64,000 nt of DNA from Xenorhabdus nematophila ATCC 19061 (GTDB lineage Bacteria; Pseudomonadota; Gammaproteobacteria; Enterobacterales; Enterobacteriaceae). Shown piece after piece: positions 19,355 to 30,129 of the stretch. The position numbers and the translations under genes are program-made. The stretch spans positions 1,316,005 through 1,380,004 of the forward strand of contig NC_014228.1 in NCBI RefSeq assembly GCF_000252955.1. Direction: 5' to 3'. The number at the start of each line of letters is the position of its first letter. Within the stretch, counting starts at the first letter, position 1. A model generated the notes under the pieces. It was not told the DNA's origin. It saw only the letters and a program-made list of their open reading frames with translations, and searched no databases.

Positions 19355-20365
19355 CTATTTATTTTTTGCTTCAGTGAAATTGGGATCAGCAAAGCGTAAA
19401 GTGACAGGCATGCCTTGTTTCAGCCCTTCATCGGGATCAAGGACAATAACCCGAAGGCGATAGACTAAATCCGTTCTTAAATCCGGTGTTTCAACATTTT
19501 TAGGCGTAAATTCGGCTGTTGGAGATACGAACCCGATTTTTCCATGATAGGACTGATTTTTCCGCCCATCGGTATAAATCAAAATTTCTCGCCCAGCGGT
19601 AGCCTGATGCAGATTAGGTTCGTCAATATAGGCCCTGATCCAGACAGGGTTAGTAAGAGATAGGGTAAATACAGTATTTCCGGCCGCCAGCATCGTACCG
19701 GGTTCAATGGCCCGGGTCAGGATAACACCCGCTGAAGGTGCAGCAAGCTGAGTATCTTTTAGATTGAGTTCAGCCTGTGCAACGCTTGCTTCCGCTTGAG
19801 CAACCTGTGCCTTGGCAGCCGCAATTTCTTCTATGCGGTAACCAGTTTCAAACTGACGTAATTTATCTTTTGCCGCCTGATAAGCGGCAAAGGCTTGATT
19901 GCGTCCGGTTTTGGCATTTTCCAGATCATTGGCGGAGATAGTTTTGCTTTGCCACAACCCTTGCTGGCGTTTCAGGAAGCTATCGGCAAAGCGGAATGCA
20001 GATTCTTTCTGAGTCACTTCAGCACGTACCTGGGCGATTTCTTCAGTACGATAGCCTGCTTCCGTTTTGGAAAGATTGGCAGTGGCAACATCCTGGGCGG
20101 CTTTAGCCTGATTCAGGGCATTGATAAAAGGAGCATCATCAAGGTGGCCGAGTGTTTGGCCTGCTGTAATGGCATCGCCTTCATCGACTCGCAGACCTGC
20201 CAGCTTGCCGGCAACTCGAAAACCAAGATTAACCGTTCTGACATCGACATTGCCATACAGGGTTAATTCTTTACTATTTTGTTCCTGATAATAATCAATA
20301 CCAATAATAGTGCCGATAACAACAATGAGCGCCAATAGGGCAAGAGCAAACTTTTTACTGTTCAT
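19355..20365 (-). CDS. ybhG: HlyD-family periplasmic adaptor YbhG
   Basis: This is the membrane fusion protein linking the YbhFSR ABC transporter toward the outer membrane. One N-terminal membrane anchor ([21 protein letters not shown]) is followed by a lipoyl half-motif ([20 protein letters not shown], then [16 protein letters not shown]). A long alpha-hairpin coiled coil (about residues 85-200, repeats of [11 protein letters not shown] type) follows, then the second lipoyl half ([15 protein letters not shown]) and a beta-barrel. The ATG at 20365 is chosen because it has GAGGG five bases upstream and matches the E. coli start; a TTG extension at 20410 lacks a ribosome site. The product is 336 residues (332 in E. 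coli). Confidence 0.92.
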   Translation of the reverse strand: MNSKKFALALLALIVVIGTIIGIDYYQEQNSKELTLYGNVDVRTVNLGFRVAGKLAGLRVDEGDAITAGQTLGHLDDAPFINALNQAKAAQDVATANLSKTEAGYRTEEIAQVRAEVTQKESAFRFADSFLKRQQGLWQSKTISANDLENAKTGRNQAFAAYQAAKDKLRQFETGYRIEEIAAAKAQVAQAEASVAQAELNLKDTQLAAPSAGVILTRAIEPGTMLAAGNTVFTLSLTNPVWIRAYIDEPNLHQATAGREILIYTDGRKNQSYHGKIGFVSPTAEFTPKNVETPDLRTDLVYRLRVIVLDPDEGLKQGMPVTLRFADPNFTEAKNK

Positions 20366-20461
20366 ACTATCCCTCAATGCCTGGTTCAATTTGAGCCCAA
20401 TATCGTTCAATGGATTGAAAAATATTGGGATACATATTTGGGGTATATACCGTCTGTCGTG

Positions 20462-21139
20462 TTATTTATTGCGTAACCCATCAAGTAATAAATTGATGTG
20501 TTGAGATAAAACCTGATTGATTAACTCGTACTCTTTGGCACCAATATTGTCCCAACCTGTTTGGCGCAATAAAGCCTCCCGTGCCAGACGGAAAGAAAGA
20601 ATTTCACCCAATAGTGCATGGGTATGGATTTGGGTTGAAATCTGACCTTCATCAGCTCCGATATAATGAGCAATTAACTTATTCAGCCGGGAATAAATCG
20701 GAGCCAGTCCCTGTTCGTGCATGACACTGTAAGCTTCCGTGGGGGTTAATTGCTCATGTGACATGATGCGGCTGATATTGATACTACTTTTCTCAAAAAT
20801 CAGACGGTTATAACTAACCATTCCTTGATGGATAAATGCCAGTATCTGTTCTGGTGGATAGGGCTTTGGCGTTTTGGCGAAAAAATGGTCTACAGCCTCA
20901 ACCAGTGGCGTAAATTCCGCTTTCAATCTATCAGCAATATGTTGCACGACAGCGAGATATAGCCCCTCTTTGGAACCAAAATAGTAAGCAATGGCGGCGA
21001 TATTTTGATTTGCTTGCTGAGCAATATTGCGGGTAGTGGCACCTTCCAGGCCGGATCTGCCAAAAATTTCTATTGCTGCTTCAAGAAGTTGCTGTTTGGC
21101 TTGTTCGCCTCGTGAAGTTTGAGCCGTCTTTACTACCAT
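20462..21139 (-). CDS. cecR: TetR-family regulator CecR (YbiH)
   Basis: This transcriptional repressor controls the ybhGFSR operon and, in E. coli, also rhlE. The N-terminal helix-turn-helix is complete (ATTRNIAQQANQNIAAIAYYFGSKEGLYLAVVQHIAD, residues about 35-70), followed by an all-helical ligand and dimer domain with the DUF1956-type segment HTHALLGEILSFRLAREALL. The start at 21139 (MVVKTAQTSRGEQAKQQL) aligns with E. coli and has AGGAAA upstream; a 14-codon extension to 21181 is unlikely. It is first gene of the leftward operon and divergent from rhlE across 369 bases. Confidence 0.92.
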   Translation of the reverse strand: MVVKTAQTSRGEQAKQQLLEAAIEIFGRSGLEGATTRNIAQQANQNIAAIAYYFGSKEGLYLAVVQHIADRLKAEFTPLVEAVDHFFAKTPKPYPPEQILAFIHQGMVSYNRLIFEKSSINISRIMSHEQLTPTEAYSVMHEQGLAPIYSRLNKLIAHYIGADEGQISTQIHTHALLGEILSFRLAREALLRQTGWDNIGAKEYELINQVLSQHINLLLDGLRNK

Positions 21140-21200
21140 GTTGAAAGGTTTCCTGTTACAAAAAATCGTCGAGAGAGTCATAAATATATCAATCGTATGA

Positions 21201-21222
21201 TTAACTTTAAAACTAAAGTAAA
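21201..21222. promoter_or_regulatory. Candidate CecR operator between cecR and rhlE
   Basis: An imperfect dyad, TTAACTTTA (21201-21209) and CTAAAGTAAA (21213-21222), lies 62 bases before the cecR start in the cecR-rhlE divergent region. TetR regulators usually bind such palindromes near their own promoter, and CecR is known to act on both flanking transcripts in E. coli. The assignment rests on position and symmetry only. The rest of the 369-base gap shows AT-rich DNA and no other clear signal. Confidence 0.35.
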
Positions 21223-21508
21223 TAGATGTAAAGCTGACACAAATTGTCTTTTTAATAGACGCTTATAAAAAATAATTTTTCTGTTTTTGACAAATTATCG
21301 TTAATGCCCGTCTGCACCCAAAATTTTCTCGCCAATTATTGGTTTCTTTGGGTCTGATTAGAAATACATATCTGTTATAATAACGTGTTTATGGTACGTA
21401 CATTGCAGTTTGTATAATTTCTTTGCGTTCTATCGCGTCTGTTTTCTTCCCATAAAACTGCCCCTGAATTGATGTCAGGAATGGTGAAGTCTGGAGCATT
21501 TCTTATTT

Positions 21509-23005
21509 ATGAATTTTGAGTCACTCGGCTTGAAGGCTGATATTTTGCGTGCCGTTGAAGAACAAGGTTACGCGGAACCTACCCCTATTCAGCAACAGGC
21601 CATTCCTGTTGTCCTATCCGGTAAAGATCTTCTGGCTAGTGCCCAGACAGGGACGGGGAAAACAGCGGGGTTTACTTTGCCTATTTTGCAACGGTTAAGT
21701 GAATCCCCAACTCAGGTAAAAGGTCGCCGTCCGGTCAGGGCACTGATTTTAACACCTACCCGGGAGCTAGCCGCGCAGGTGGGTGAAAATGTACATAATT
21801 ACAGCAAATATCTCAAATTACGTTCATTTGTTGTGTTTGGTGGCGTTAGCATTAATCCGCAAATGATGAAATTGCGTGGTGGTGTTGATATTTTGGTGGC
21901 GACACCTGGGCGTTTGTTGGATCTGGAACATCAAAATGCGGTGGATCTTTCGCACGTTGAAATTTTGATTTTGGATGAAGCTGACCGTATGCTGGATATG
22001 GGCTTTATTCATGATATTCGTCGAATATTGAATAAGTTACCAGCAAAACGTCAGAACCTGCTGTTTTCTGCCACTTTCTCTGATGAAATCAAAAATCTCG
22101 CCAATAAATTGCTGAATGATCCGGTGAGTGTAGAAGTCGCACGCCGTAACTCAGCTTCTGAGCAGATTGCTCAGTCAATCCACTTTGTAGACAAAAAACG
22201 TAAGGGAGAATTACTGTCTTACATGATAGGCAGTCAGAACTGGCAGCAGGTATTGGTATTCACCCGTACTAAACATGGTGCAAATAAACTGGCGGAACTA
22301 CTCAATAAAGATGGTGTGACGGCGGCGGCAATCCACGGCAATAAAAGCCAGGGTGCAAGAACGCGCGCACTGGCTGATTTTAAATCCGGGCAAATTCGTG
22401 CGTTGGTAGCAACGGATATTGCTGCCCGTGGATTGGATATTGATCAACTGCCGCATGTGGTTAACTATGAGCTGCCAAACGTTGCAGAAGATTATGTTCA
22501 TCGTATCGGTCGTACTGGGCGTGCGGATGCAACGGGGCAAGCCATATCGCTGGTATGTGTTGATGAACACAAGCTCCTGAAAGATATTGAACGGCTGTTG
22601 AAGCGGGAAATTCCACGTATTGCGATTCAGGGTTATGAACCTGATCCTTCCATTAAGGCGGAGCCTATTCAGAATGGACGCAATGACCGCGGTGATGGAT
22701 CTCGCGGTAGCAATTCTCGTGAGAACAATGCTCGTGGTAATAATTCTCGTAGCAACAGCTCACGCAGAAACAGCCCTGGTGCCAATAGTTCTCATGGAAA
22801 CAGTCCTTGGGGAAGCGGTTCACGTGATAAAAATTCAGGTGGTGAACACTCACAAGGCCGGCGCAATAGTGGTAAACCGGGTCATTCCAAACCCGAACAG
22901 GCTAATCAAAAAGATGATCGCTCACGCAATCAGGACACCCGTTCCCGTCAGCGTCGTCAAAAAATCACCACGAAAACGCCAAATGCTGTAGCTTCGGGAG
23001 AATAA
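21509..23005 (+). CDS. rhlE: ATP-dependent RNA helicase RhlE
   Basis: This is a DEAD-box RNA helicase involved in ribosome assembly and RNA turnover. The Q motif ([14 protein letters not shown], then [10 protein letters not shown]), motif I AQTGTGKT, Ia [28 protein letters not shown], and the helicase-C motifs ([21 protein letters not shown]) are all present in the first ~380 residues. The last ~110 residues are a low-complexity tail of Asn, Ser, Gly and Arg with repeated NSR/NSS units, ending in a basic RQRRQK stretch that probably binds RNA. At 498 residues it is about 45 longer than E. coli RhlE, the difference being in the tail. It lies three bases before dusC. Confidence 0.95.
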   Translation: MNFESLGLKADILRAVEEQGYAEPTPIQQQAIPVVLSGKDLLASAQTGTGKTAGFTLPILQRLSESPTQVKGRRPVRALILTPTRELAAQVGENVHNYSKYLKLRSFVVFGGVSINPQMMKLRGGVDILVATPGRLLDLEHQNAVDLSHVEILILDEADRMLDMGFIHDIRRILNKLPAKRQNLLFSATFSDEIKNLANKLLNDPVSVEVARRNSASEQIAQSIHFVDKKRKGELLSYMIGSQNWQQVLVFTRTKHGANKLAELLNKDGVTAAAIHGNKSQGARTRALADFKSGQIRALVATDIAARGLDIDQLPHVVNYELPNVAEDYVHRIGRTGRADATGQAISLVCVDEHKLLKDIERLLKREIPRIAIQGYEPDPSIKAEPIQNGRNDRGDGSRGSNSRENNARGNNSRSNSSRRNSPGANSSHGNSPWGSGSRDKNSGGEHSQGRRNSGKPGHSKPEQANQKDDRSRNQDTRSRQRRQKITTKTPNAVASGE

Positions 23006-23008
23006 CCC

Positions 23009-23983
23009 ATGCGCGTTTTGCTGGCCCCGATGGAAGGTGTTTTGGATTCTCTGGTCAGGGAATTGCTGAGTGAAGTCAATGACTATGACCTCTGCATTAC
23101 TGAATTCCTGCGTGTAGTTGATAGCTTACTGCCGGTAAAATCATTTTACCGGCTATGCCCTGAATTACATAGCCAGAGCCGAACACCATCAGGAGCGCCT
23201 GTCAGGATTCAGCTTCTGGGGCAATATCCGGAATGGCTGGCAGAAAACGCAGTCAGAGCAATTGAATTGGGATCTTGGGGGGTTGATTTAAATTGCGGTT
23301 GTCCTTCCAAGACGGTAAATGGCAGTGGTGGTGGTGCATCGTTGCTGAAAGATCCTGAGCTCATCTACCGCGGAGCCAAAGCTATGCGCGAGGCCGTGCC
23401 AGACTGCTTTCCAGTGACGGTAAAAGTACGTCTGGGATGGGATTCTGGCGCGCGTCAGTTTGAGATTGCAGATGCTATTCAGCAGGCAGGTGCAACAGAA
23501 CTGGTTGTGCATGGTCGGACCAAGGAAGATGGTTATAAAGCAGAACGCATTAACTGGGAAGCGATTGGCGAGATCCGCCGTCGTCTTTCCATTCCCGTGG
23601 TGGCTAACGGTGAAATTTGGGATTGGCAGAGTGCTCAAGCATGTATCAAAACCACAGGATGTAATGCGGTGATGATAGGACGTGGCGCACTACATGTACC
23701 GAACTTAAGCCGCGTGATTAAATATAATGAGCCAAAGATGCCGTGGGACAGAGTACTTAACTTACTGCAAAAATATACCATTCTGGAAAAACAGGATGAT
23801 ACAGGGTTGTATCATGTTGCCCGTATTAAGCAATGGTTGGGATATCTGCGGAAAGAGTATGATGAAGCGAATGAATTATTTATGCACATCAGAGCATTAA
23901 AAACATCGGTAGAGATTTCTCGTGCTATCTCTTTTGCTGCAGGTAAATACTTATTGCGGGAGCCAAAAGAACTAAGTGCCTGA
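23009..23983 (+). CDS. dusC: tRNA-dihydrouridine(16) synthase
   Basis: This is an FMN-dependent enzyme that reduces uridine 16 in the tRNA D-loop. The 324-residue protein starts [20 protein letters not shown] and has the catalytic loop [23 protein letters not shown], with the active-site Cys in NCGCP. It also has [10 protein letters not shown] and [13 protein letters not shown] (FMN phosphate and substrate contacts), and [13 protein letters not shown] near the end of the barrel. The pattern fits the DusC subgroup rather than DusA or DusB. It starts three bases after rhlE and the two are probably co-transcribed; in E. coli these genes are far apart. Confidence 0.9.
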   Translation: MRVLLAPMEGVLDSLVRELLSEVNDYDLCITEFLRVVDSLLPVKSFYRLCPELHSQSRTPSGAPVRIQLLGQYPEWLAENAVRAIELGSWGVDLNCGCPSKTVNGSGGGASLLKDPELIYRGAKAMREAVPDCFPVTVKVRLGWDSGARQFEIADAIQQAGATELVVHGRTKEDGYKAERINWEAIGEIRRRLSIPVVANGEIWDWQSAQACIKTTGCNAVMIGRGALHVPNLSRVIKYNEPKMPWDRVLNLLQKYTILEKQDDTGLYHVARIKQWLGYLRKEYDEANELFMHIRALKTSVEISRAISFAAGKYLLREPKELSA

Positions 23984-24035
23984 GGCACGATCAAAGTTTT
24001 TGCTTAGAAAACAAAACAGTGAGGATTTTCAGGTT

Positions 24036-24194
24036 ATGATGACTTTAGAAGAACTTTACTGCTGCGTTGATGATTTTTGCCAAAAATTTATTCCACTTTG
24101 GAAACAACAGCTTATCGAAAATAATTTGCTGAAACGCCATTGTGCGACTCCCCTGTCTCTCAGCGAAGTGAGAATAATACCTTTCAGAAGGTGA
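24036..24194 (+). pseudogene. IS982-family transposase, N-terminal relic
   Basis: Translation from the ATG at 24036 gives MMTLEELYCCVDDFCQKFIP and continues through QLIENNLLKRH to LSLSEVR. This matches the beginning of IS982-family transposases (ELYC.VDDFCQ.F.P.W, followed by a LS.SE segment). Only about 48 codons remain, and the DDE domain and both IS ends are missing. The relic runs directly into the SymE-like ORF, so the IS probably inserted there and was then deleted. Confidence 0.65.
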
Positions 24195-24544
24195 CCAGAA
24201 TTATTGGATCACAACAAAAACCGACGGCTAAGGCGCATTCTAAGCAAAACCACGCGGTAAATAAAGCCGCCAAAACAGAACGTTATTACACTGTGGGATA
24301 CGTCCCGCAAAACGACAAAGCCAAAGCACCGCCCGCGATCCACCTTAAGGGGCAGTGGCTTAAACGGGCAGGCTTTGAGATTGGCGGCTCTGTTACCGTA
24401 AAAATCATGGACGGCTGTTTAGTGCTGATCCCTGACAGTGGCGAGACGAACAGCCTCAAACAGCAATACCAGCGCCAGCGCGAGCAAATCAGTGACATTA
24501 AGCTGAGGATGCGCGAACTGATTGGCGACTACAAGAGCCGCTAA
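24191..24544 (+). CDS. SymE-like type I toxin family protein
   Basis: The core RYYTVGYVPQ, then PPAIHLKGQWLKRAGFEIGG and VTVKIMDGCLVLIP matches the AbrB-like fold of SymE. SymE is an SOS-induced E. coli toxin linked to nucleoid condensation or RNA damage and countered by the antisense RNA SymR. The C-terminal ~35 residues form a basic, Gln/Arg-rich helix (QQYQRQREQISDIKLRMREL). The start is unclear. The frame is open upstream into the IS982 relic (TTG at 24140), and the GTG at 24191 is a compromise; no convincing ribosome site was found, so the original 5' end may have been lost. SymE-like genes often accompany rhs loci, as here. The antisense RNA was not identified. Function as a toxin is uncertain. 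Confidence 0.7.
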   Translation: MTRIIGSQQKPTAKAHSKQNHAVNKAAKTERYYTVGYVPQNDKAKAPPAIHLKGQWLKRAGFEIGGSVTVKIMDGCLVLIPDSGETNSLKQQYQRQREQISDIKLRMRELIGDYKSR

Positions 24545-24573
24545 GGGCAGGGAGTGAGCCGCTCTTAAAAAAC

Positions 24574-24607
24574 AAAGCCGGAAGATCACGGGGATCTTTC
24601 CGGCTGT
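24574..24607 (+). terminator. Terminator after the symE-like gene
   Basis: AGCCGGAAGATC pairs with GATCTTTCCGGCT (one bulged T) around a short loop, about 30 bases after the stop codon. It lies between the symE-like gene and the convergent immunity gene and could serve both. Confidence 0.7.
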
Positions 24608-24622
24608 GTTGGATATTAATCT

Positions 24623-24976
24623 CTACTCATCATATTCGATAGTTGCTTCTAAGGCAGCTCTAAGCCAGTCCCAAAATGATTCGAATTTACTTACATTTTC
24701 ATATCCTTCACTTGAAAAATCATGAATGATAACAACCTGATCGGGATTATCCTTATCCCAACAAGCAACATCATCATTATCTTCTCGCCGAGCGAAAGGA
24801 ATAATATCTCTGTTTGGATATCTCTTTTTCAAACCATCATAGCGAACTCTGAGCCGTTCTCCCTCCAAAATGATCCAAGGATCAAAATCAAGTAAATTTT
24901 GTTCAATTATCCTTTTAAATTCACGTGGATAAGAAAACCATTCTGGAAGTTCTGATTTTGTTAATAGTTGTTCCAT
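24623..24976 (-). CDS. SUKH (SMI1/KNR4) family immunity protein
   Basis: This 117-residue acidic protein lies directly after the Rhs toxin. The pattern PREFKRIIEQNLLDFDPWIIL, then PFARREDNDDVACWD, VVIIHDF and a C-terminal FWDWLRAAL matches the SUKH immunity superfamily, which is the commonest neutraliser of polymorphic toxins. The ATG at 24976 begins one base after the rhs stop codon; a TTG nine bases earlier would overlap it. It would protect the producer and kin from the toxin tip in the cytosol. The position and acidic character support this, but which activity it blocks depends on the toxin. Confidence 0.8.
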   Translation of the reverse strand: MEQLLTKSELPEWFSYPREFKRIIEQNLLDFDPWIILEGERLRVRYDGLKKRYPNRDIIPFARREDNDDVACWDKDNPDQVVIIHDFSSEGYENVSKFESFWDWLRAALEATIEYDE

Positions 24977-24977
24977 A

Positions 24978-25409
24978 TTAATCAAGAGATCCTATAACAT
25001 TTGAACCATCAGGATATCTATTTCTATATCCTGCACTTTGTTTTCCTATGCGAAGACTAATAGCTTCTTCCCATGTTGATGGTGTGCCTTTCTTCGTTGT
25101 AAAACGTTCGACAAATTCTGTTGGCAGTGGTGATGAACCATCATGAATTCGGGCTTTAACATTAACACCAGCCCTTGATGCAGCTAAAACCCTAGTGTTA
25201 TCTATTGTTGTCAGTCCGCCATCTTTCATGCTAACTACATCAATTGGATCACCCGCCCAACCTTTAGCTTTCATGCTTTGGGTTATTTCAGCAGCACCAT
25301 TAACAGAATTCTGGCTAAACCTGATAGTCCTCGGATCTAGCTCAACAACCTCTGGTAGTGTACGCGGTTTGGATGCTCCAGCATCCCCTTTATTCCCAAC
25401 CCCGCCCGC
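24978..25409 (-). other. C-terminal toxin tip of Rhs, ParB-like fold
   Basis: The ~143 residues after the conserved core end DPYGL are the variable effector region. The motif order RTIRFSQNSVNGAAEITQSM, GDPIDVV, DGGLTTIDNTRVLAA, VKARIHDG and FVERF resembles the ParB/sulfiredoxin-like nuclease fold, where a DG-x-(N/H)-R-x-LAA strand-helix holds the active site. A similar domain ends many polymorphic toxins. Nuclease or nucleotide-directed activity is inferred, not proven. The final IGKQSAGYRNRYPDGS segment is also typical of that toxin group. Confidence 0.5.
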
Positions 25410-28400
25410 CAGACCGTAAGGATCAATGAAATTAGTGGGATTATGCACATACCCGTACGGGTTCACCCCGCCCAGCAGCCCTATCGGGTCTGCCGAGATG
25501 TACTGCGCTGTGTCAGGCGAATAATAGCGATGAAAATTATAGTATAATCCGCTCTCTTCATCCTCATATTGCCCGCAGAACCGCAGGTTACAGTTAACAT
25601 GATAATCCGGGTTATTGGAGGCGATAACCTGCGATTTCTCCGCTTTCCCCCAGGTCGTCAGCCGCTGTGCCCAGACCAGTACCCCTTCCTCGGACAACAT
25701 TTCGCGCGGCGTACCCTGATGGTCACTGATAATATAGTGTAGCTTGCCTTTTTCAAAGCGGGCTGATGGTGTTAATGATCCGGGTGCGTAGAGCCAACGG
25801 ACACGCTGATCTTCTACCGGTGTGCCATCGGCGTAAATCGGTACTTCTTCGATAAGCTGATCGCCGCTCCACAGGTAATCCTGCCCCATGATGGCATCGG
25901 ATCTCGGTGCTAAATCTGGTTTGCCAGCCAGCCACAACTGTAAATTCGCCGCGGCCAGTTTGCCATCGTGAATTTTCAGTTTTTGGCGTCGTCTGCCAAA
26001 AGGATCATATTTATACTGCCAGCGTGAGCCATCCGGGGTTTCACAGTGGGTCAGCTGGTTTTGGGTATCCCAGCGGTAACGCCAGATTTGCGGGCGGAAC
26101 CCGTCACGGTGTTCGGTTTTTTCCACCAGACGCCCATTGTCATCATAGCGATAGCGGATATCTCCTTGCTGCACCACCCGCCCGGCTTTCTGACGCTGCG
26201 TAATTTGTTCCATCGCGCCGTAGGCAGCGACAGGCAGATGTTGACTCAGGTTGCCATTGGCGTCATAGCTGAATTGCTCTTCATGCGGACGCGTACCGTC
26301 GAACAGGGTATGCAGGATCTGGTCGTTGGTATTGTAACGATAACGGGTTTGCCCCCAGCGGCTGTCGTCAATCACCCGCACATTGTGGGCACGGTCATAT
26401 TGCCAGCTTCGGTTAACGGCAGAGGCTTGCGGCGGAAAATGCGGATCATTTTGTGCCAGCGTTTCCCTGAAAAATGGGGTGGCCTGCCCTGCCGACTGAT
26501 GTGCCAGCAATCCGATTGCGGTGTAGCGGCTGGCAAGGATAAAGCCGTTGGCACTTTCGCGTACGGTTTCCCGTCCCAGCGCATCATGCCGGAAGGTCAG
26601 TGGTGAATGCTGGTTAAGTTGGAAATGGTTCAGTGCACCTATTTGGTTATAGCCAAAGTGTAAGGCATGACCATCAACACTTTCGCTGACCAAGTATCCA
26701 GTCAGGTCGTCCCATTCACGAATAATTTCCCGTCCGTTGATACGCTCACAGGTGGGCAGCCCAGTGGTTTTGTCGTACTCATATTCCACCACAGCATCGT
26801 CATTGACAGCTTTAATCAGTTGATGACGGGTGTTGTATTCGTAGGTGGTGGTGGCTTTAAGCACCAGCAACTCTTCTTCTGGCTGCCAGCTTTCCTGTTT
26901 GATCAGCAGACCTGCGGCAGAGTAATGCCAGCGTAATTGCTGACCGTCAGGATATTGAGTCAGTATCCGGCGTCCCAGCTTATCGTACTGATATGCCAGT
27001 GTTCGCCCGGTAAAATCGGTTTCCCGGATAATCTGACCCGCGGCATCCCGCTCATAGCGGTAAGTTTCACCCGTGGAGGCGGTGACCGAATTCAGGCGGG
27101 TCAGACGGTCATAGCCAAAACGCAGGGTGGTGCCATCCGGTCGGGTCACCTGATGGAGCAGATCAAAAGCGCCGTATTGATAACGGGTTGTGCGGCCTTC
27201 CCCGTCAGTGGCGGCCACCACACGCCGTTCACTGTCATATTCCAGTTGCTGGGTAACACCATCCGGCAATTCAACTTCAGTCAGGCTGCCGTTAAGGCTG
27301 GCATGATCATCGCTATAGCGGTAGTGCGTCTGCTGTTTGAGCGCATCGGTGAACTGGCGCAAACGCCCCAGTGCATCCAGTTGCAGGCCGGTAGTTTCGC
27401 CATCCGGTGTCATGACGGCGGCGAGGCGCTGGTGTTCGTCATAGGCATAGTGCCATTGGCGGCCATCCGGTAACAGACGCTGGCGCAATTCGCCATGCGT
27501 GCCGTATTGGTACTCTTCCTGATGACCCAGTGGGTTGGTCAGTGCCGTCAGGTTGCCCTGTTCATCATAGTGAAACTGCCAACGTTCGCCGGTTGGCAGC
27601 ACACTTTCAATAAGCTGTCCATGCTCGTCATAACCGTAAGCAAAAGTGTCGCCCGTCGGCAATTTCACTTCGGTCAGTGCACCGTCAGGGTTGTAATCAA
27701 AGGCAGTCATCTGCCCCAGCGGGTCGCTTTCCCACATCAGCAGGCTGTGTCGCCACTGGCGGCGGGTGATGCGCCCCAGCGGATCTACTTCCCGTATCAC
27801 CAACCCGTTCGGGTCGTAGTGGTAGTGGGTTTCACCGCCTTCGCCATCCAGATTAGGTGGTAATGCGGGGCGTTGTCATCATAACGGAAACTGTCATGCC
27901 AGTAGCCCGCTGGGGGGAGGGTGGTACTGAGTACCCGCCCGCGTTCGTCATAGGGTTATCGTCAGGTCAGTCTGGTCGGTATCATGCCAGCGGGTCATCC
28001 GCCCCTGCACATCATATTCATGCCACAGATGGTTGTGCTGGAAGGCATCACACTCGTTCAGGTAGCCCTGCGTGTCATACTGGCAGGTCAGCAGACGTTG
28101 TTGGATAGGCTGCCCATCGCGAGTTTCATGTAGTTCGAGCGTGTGGAGCTGCCCGTTCAGATAGTGCAGACTTAACCGCAGGCCGTCATTGCGGGTGACT
28201 TCAATCAGCCGGGCGTGTTTATCGTAGATAAACGCAATCCGGTTCTGGCGGCGATCAGTGATGGCAGATAGTTTCTGTGTACCGCCTGAACTCGGGCTGA
28301 AATGGTAGGTGAGCTGAGTTTGGCGATCGGTCAGGCATAACTCGCCGGTCAGTTCCCCTGTCAGCAAACCGTGGGGAAGATGGCGGTTACGGGACAAGAC

Positions 28401-29663
28401 CCGGTTGTCTGGAGTGGCGAAATCATAGACGACACCGTCTGTGTGGGTATAGTGCACTTCTTCGTGACCCATCACCAATTGCCGTGACCAGTCATCCGCC
28501 CATTTGGAGCCGAACAGGCCGTGTAAATTGGCGGTGGAGCGGTAAGTCCGGTTGAGGGTTATCGGCAACAATCCCGGGATGGCCAGCACCGGCCAGACTT
28601 GCAGAAAGTCGCCGGTGGCCATGTCAACCGGATCGCCCTCTTTGGAACAGAGTCCATTGTCATTGCCTTCTTTTTTGTTGGAGGGCGTGGCGTCATCTTT
28701 GACTGGCTCTTTTTGAGGTTTGGTGTCCGGTGTGTCATGGGGTTTTTCTTTGATTTTGGCACCGGTTACTTCGGCGGCGTTGGCTTCTTTACTCAACACT
28801 GTGCTTTCAGCTTTAGCTGTTGCTTTTGCGGCACCTTTTGCCGCGCCTTTAAATATTCCTGCTCCTCCCAGAGCCATACTGCCGATATCGAAAGCGAGGC
28901 CGCCCCCTTTTTCTGCGTCACTTTTCATTTCCATCTTAATTGCGTCAGCATTGACCATCGCCATAGCTTTTTGCTGAAGTTCAGACGCTCCAATTCCTTT
29001 AGGTACAATACCCGTATATTCCAATACTCTTTCAGCTGTAACGGCAGGCGCTGTCGCAACAATCACTACGCCTTTTCCAGCCAGCTCGGCTATTTCAGGA
29101 ACGGTATTCCAGAGCGATTTTCCTGCCCCGATAGCCGCTTCCCCTGGATTATTCCAGGCTGCCTTCAGATTGTGTTTACTCTCATCAGCCCATTTGTTGA
29201 GGTCATCGCCGGTTTCCTTAAACCAGTCAACGGTTTTATCCCACATGCCTTTTTCCGCAGGTGTTTCTGCGCTTACGACCTTATTGGCTTCTGTAGCGGG
29301 CACTTGTGCGGCAGCTGCTTGCGCGGTGATTTTTCCTAATGTATTTCCCGTCCCACTCGGACTGTCATCGCGGGCTTTTGTCGGCAAAGGCTCATTCGGT
29401 TTAGGGGGAGTATACTTCCATTCCTCTAACGGAAATTCCCCGCTTTTGAATTTATCAATGACCTTGACGGCCAGCCGGCCCTCAGCTTCTGTAATATATT
29501 CAATATCCTCGGCGGTGAGCCGACGATTACCCATCGTCTCTTGTTGGATGAGGGCGGGGATGTGTTTTTGGATCGCTTCTGCCTCAGCCAAGGTCCGGAT
29601 ATTGTAAGCGTCACAAAAGACTTTTTCATCACGGCCACCAGTAATGCCAATCGTTTCTCCCAT
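24978..29663 (-). pseudogene. Rhs polymorphic toxin, frame broken by two compensating indels
   Basis: The reconstructed Rhs protein would be 1561 residues (4686 bases, exactly in frame overall). Residues 1-571 are intact: an N-terminal domain with two hydrophobic stretches (VVIVATAPAV and the FDIGSMALGGAGIF region), then the DUF6531 segment CSKEGDPVDMATGDFLQVWP that opens the YD-repeat shell. Near 27953-27955 an extra C in a CCC run shifts the frame and gives an early TGA, so this part ends at 27948. Near 27851-27857 a base is missing and the original frame resumes, continuing through the YD repeats and the core end (ISADPIGLLGGVNPYGYVHN, then NFIDPYGL) to a 143-residue toxin tip. The intervening ~33 codons still read as good Rhs sequence in the shifted frame. 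Either two sequencing errors or real indels explain this. It is preceded by vgrG, DUF2169 and PAAR genes and followed by an immunity gene. Confidence 0.85.
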
Positions 29664-29675
29664 TGCGGTTCTTCC

Positions 29676-30032
29676 TTATGCGCCATTCATCCAGAATTCA
29701 TCCCCATGGCGCAGTACTAATTTATTGCCGGCCCGGACGGTTTTTGTATGCGCTTTGGGATGGCACTTCGCGCCCACGGTGCCGCTCTTGACGCCATTGG
29801 CCACGCCCGGCTGATCACCAATGGTTTGTGGTACAAAGCTCTGGGCGAAGACCACCACGGGCTGGCCATTGGCCCGCACGGATTTAACCGGCGCATCGCT
29901 GCCGGCCAGTTTGGCGATGACCGGGTACGGGATCGGCGGCGTGGATGGTCCCATCGGGGTTTTACATACGTCCGGCAACATGCCGGCTACCAGCCATTCA
30001 CCCGCGGTGCGGGCAATGTAGTTATCAGCCAT
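29676..30032 (-). CDS. PAAR-like (DUF4150) protein
   Basis: This 118-residue protein of the Tox-PAAR-like/DUF4150 family sharpens the tip of the VgrG spike and connects the Rhs effector. The features IARTAGEWLVAGMLPDVCKTPMG (with Cys), PPIPYPVIAKLAGS, a central SGTVGAKCHPKAHT (a Cys and His pair likely to bind Zn) and a C-terminal HGDEFWMNGA are characteristic. The ATG has a GGAG upstream. It lies 12 bases before rhs, so the two are co-translated. It is separated from the DUF2169 gene by 97 bases that hold no convincing gene. Confidence 0.88.
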   Translation of the reverse strand: MADNYIARTAGEWLVAGMLPDVCKTPMGPSTPPIPYPVIAKLAGSDAPVKSVRANGQPVVVFAQSFVPQTIGDQPGVANGVKSGTVGAKCHPKAHTKTVRAGNKLVLRHGDEFWMNGA

Positions 30033-30129
30033 CCTTTTTCTCTCCTTCCAGTGGGGCCAGTTTGAGCAACGGCGCTTCCGGGGTTGATTTCAACCCGCGC
30101 TTCGGGCAACCGTACCGGGCAGGTCGGGT

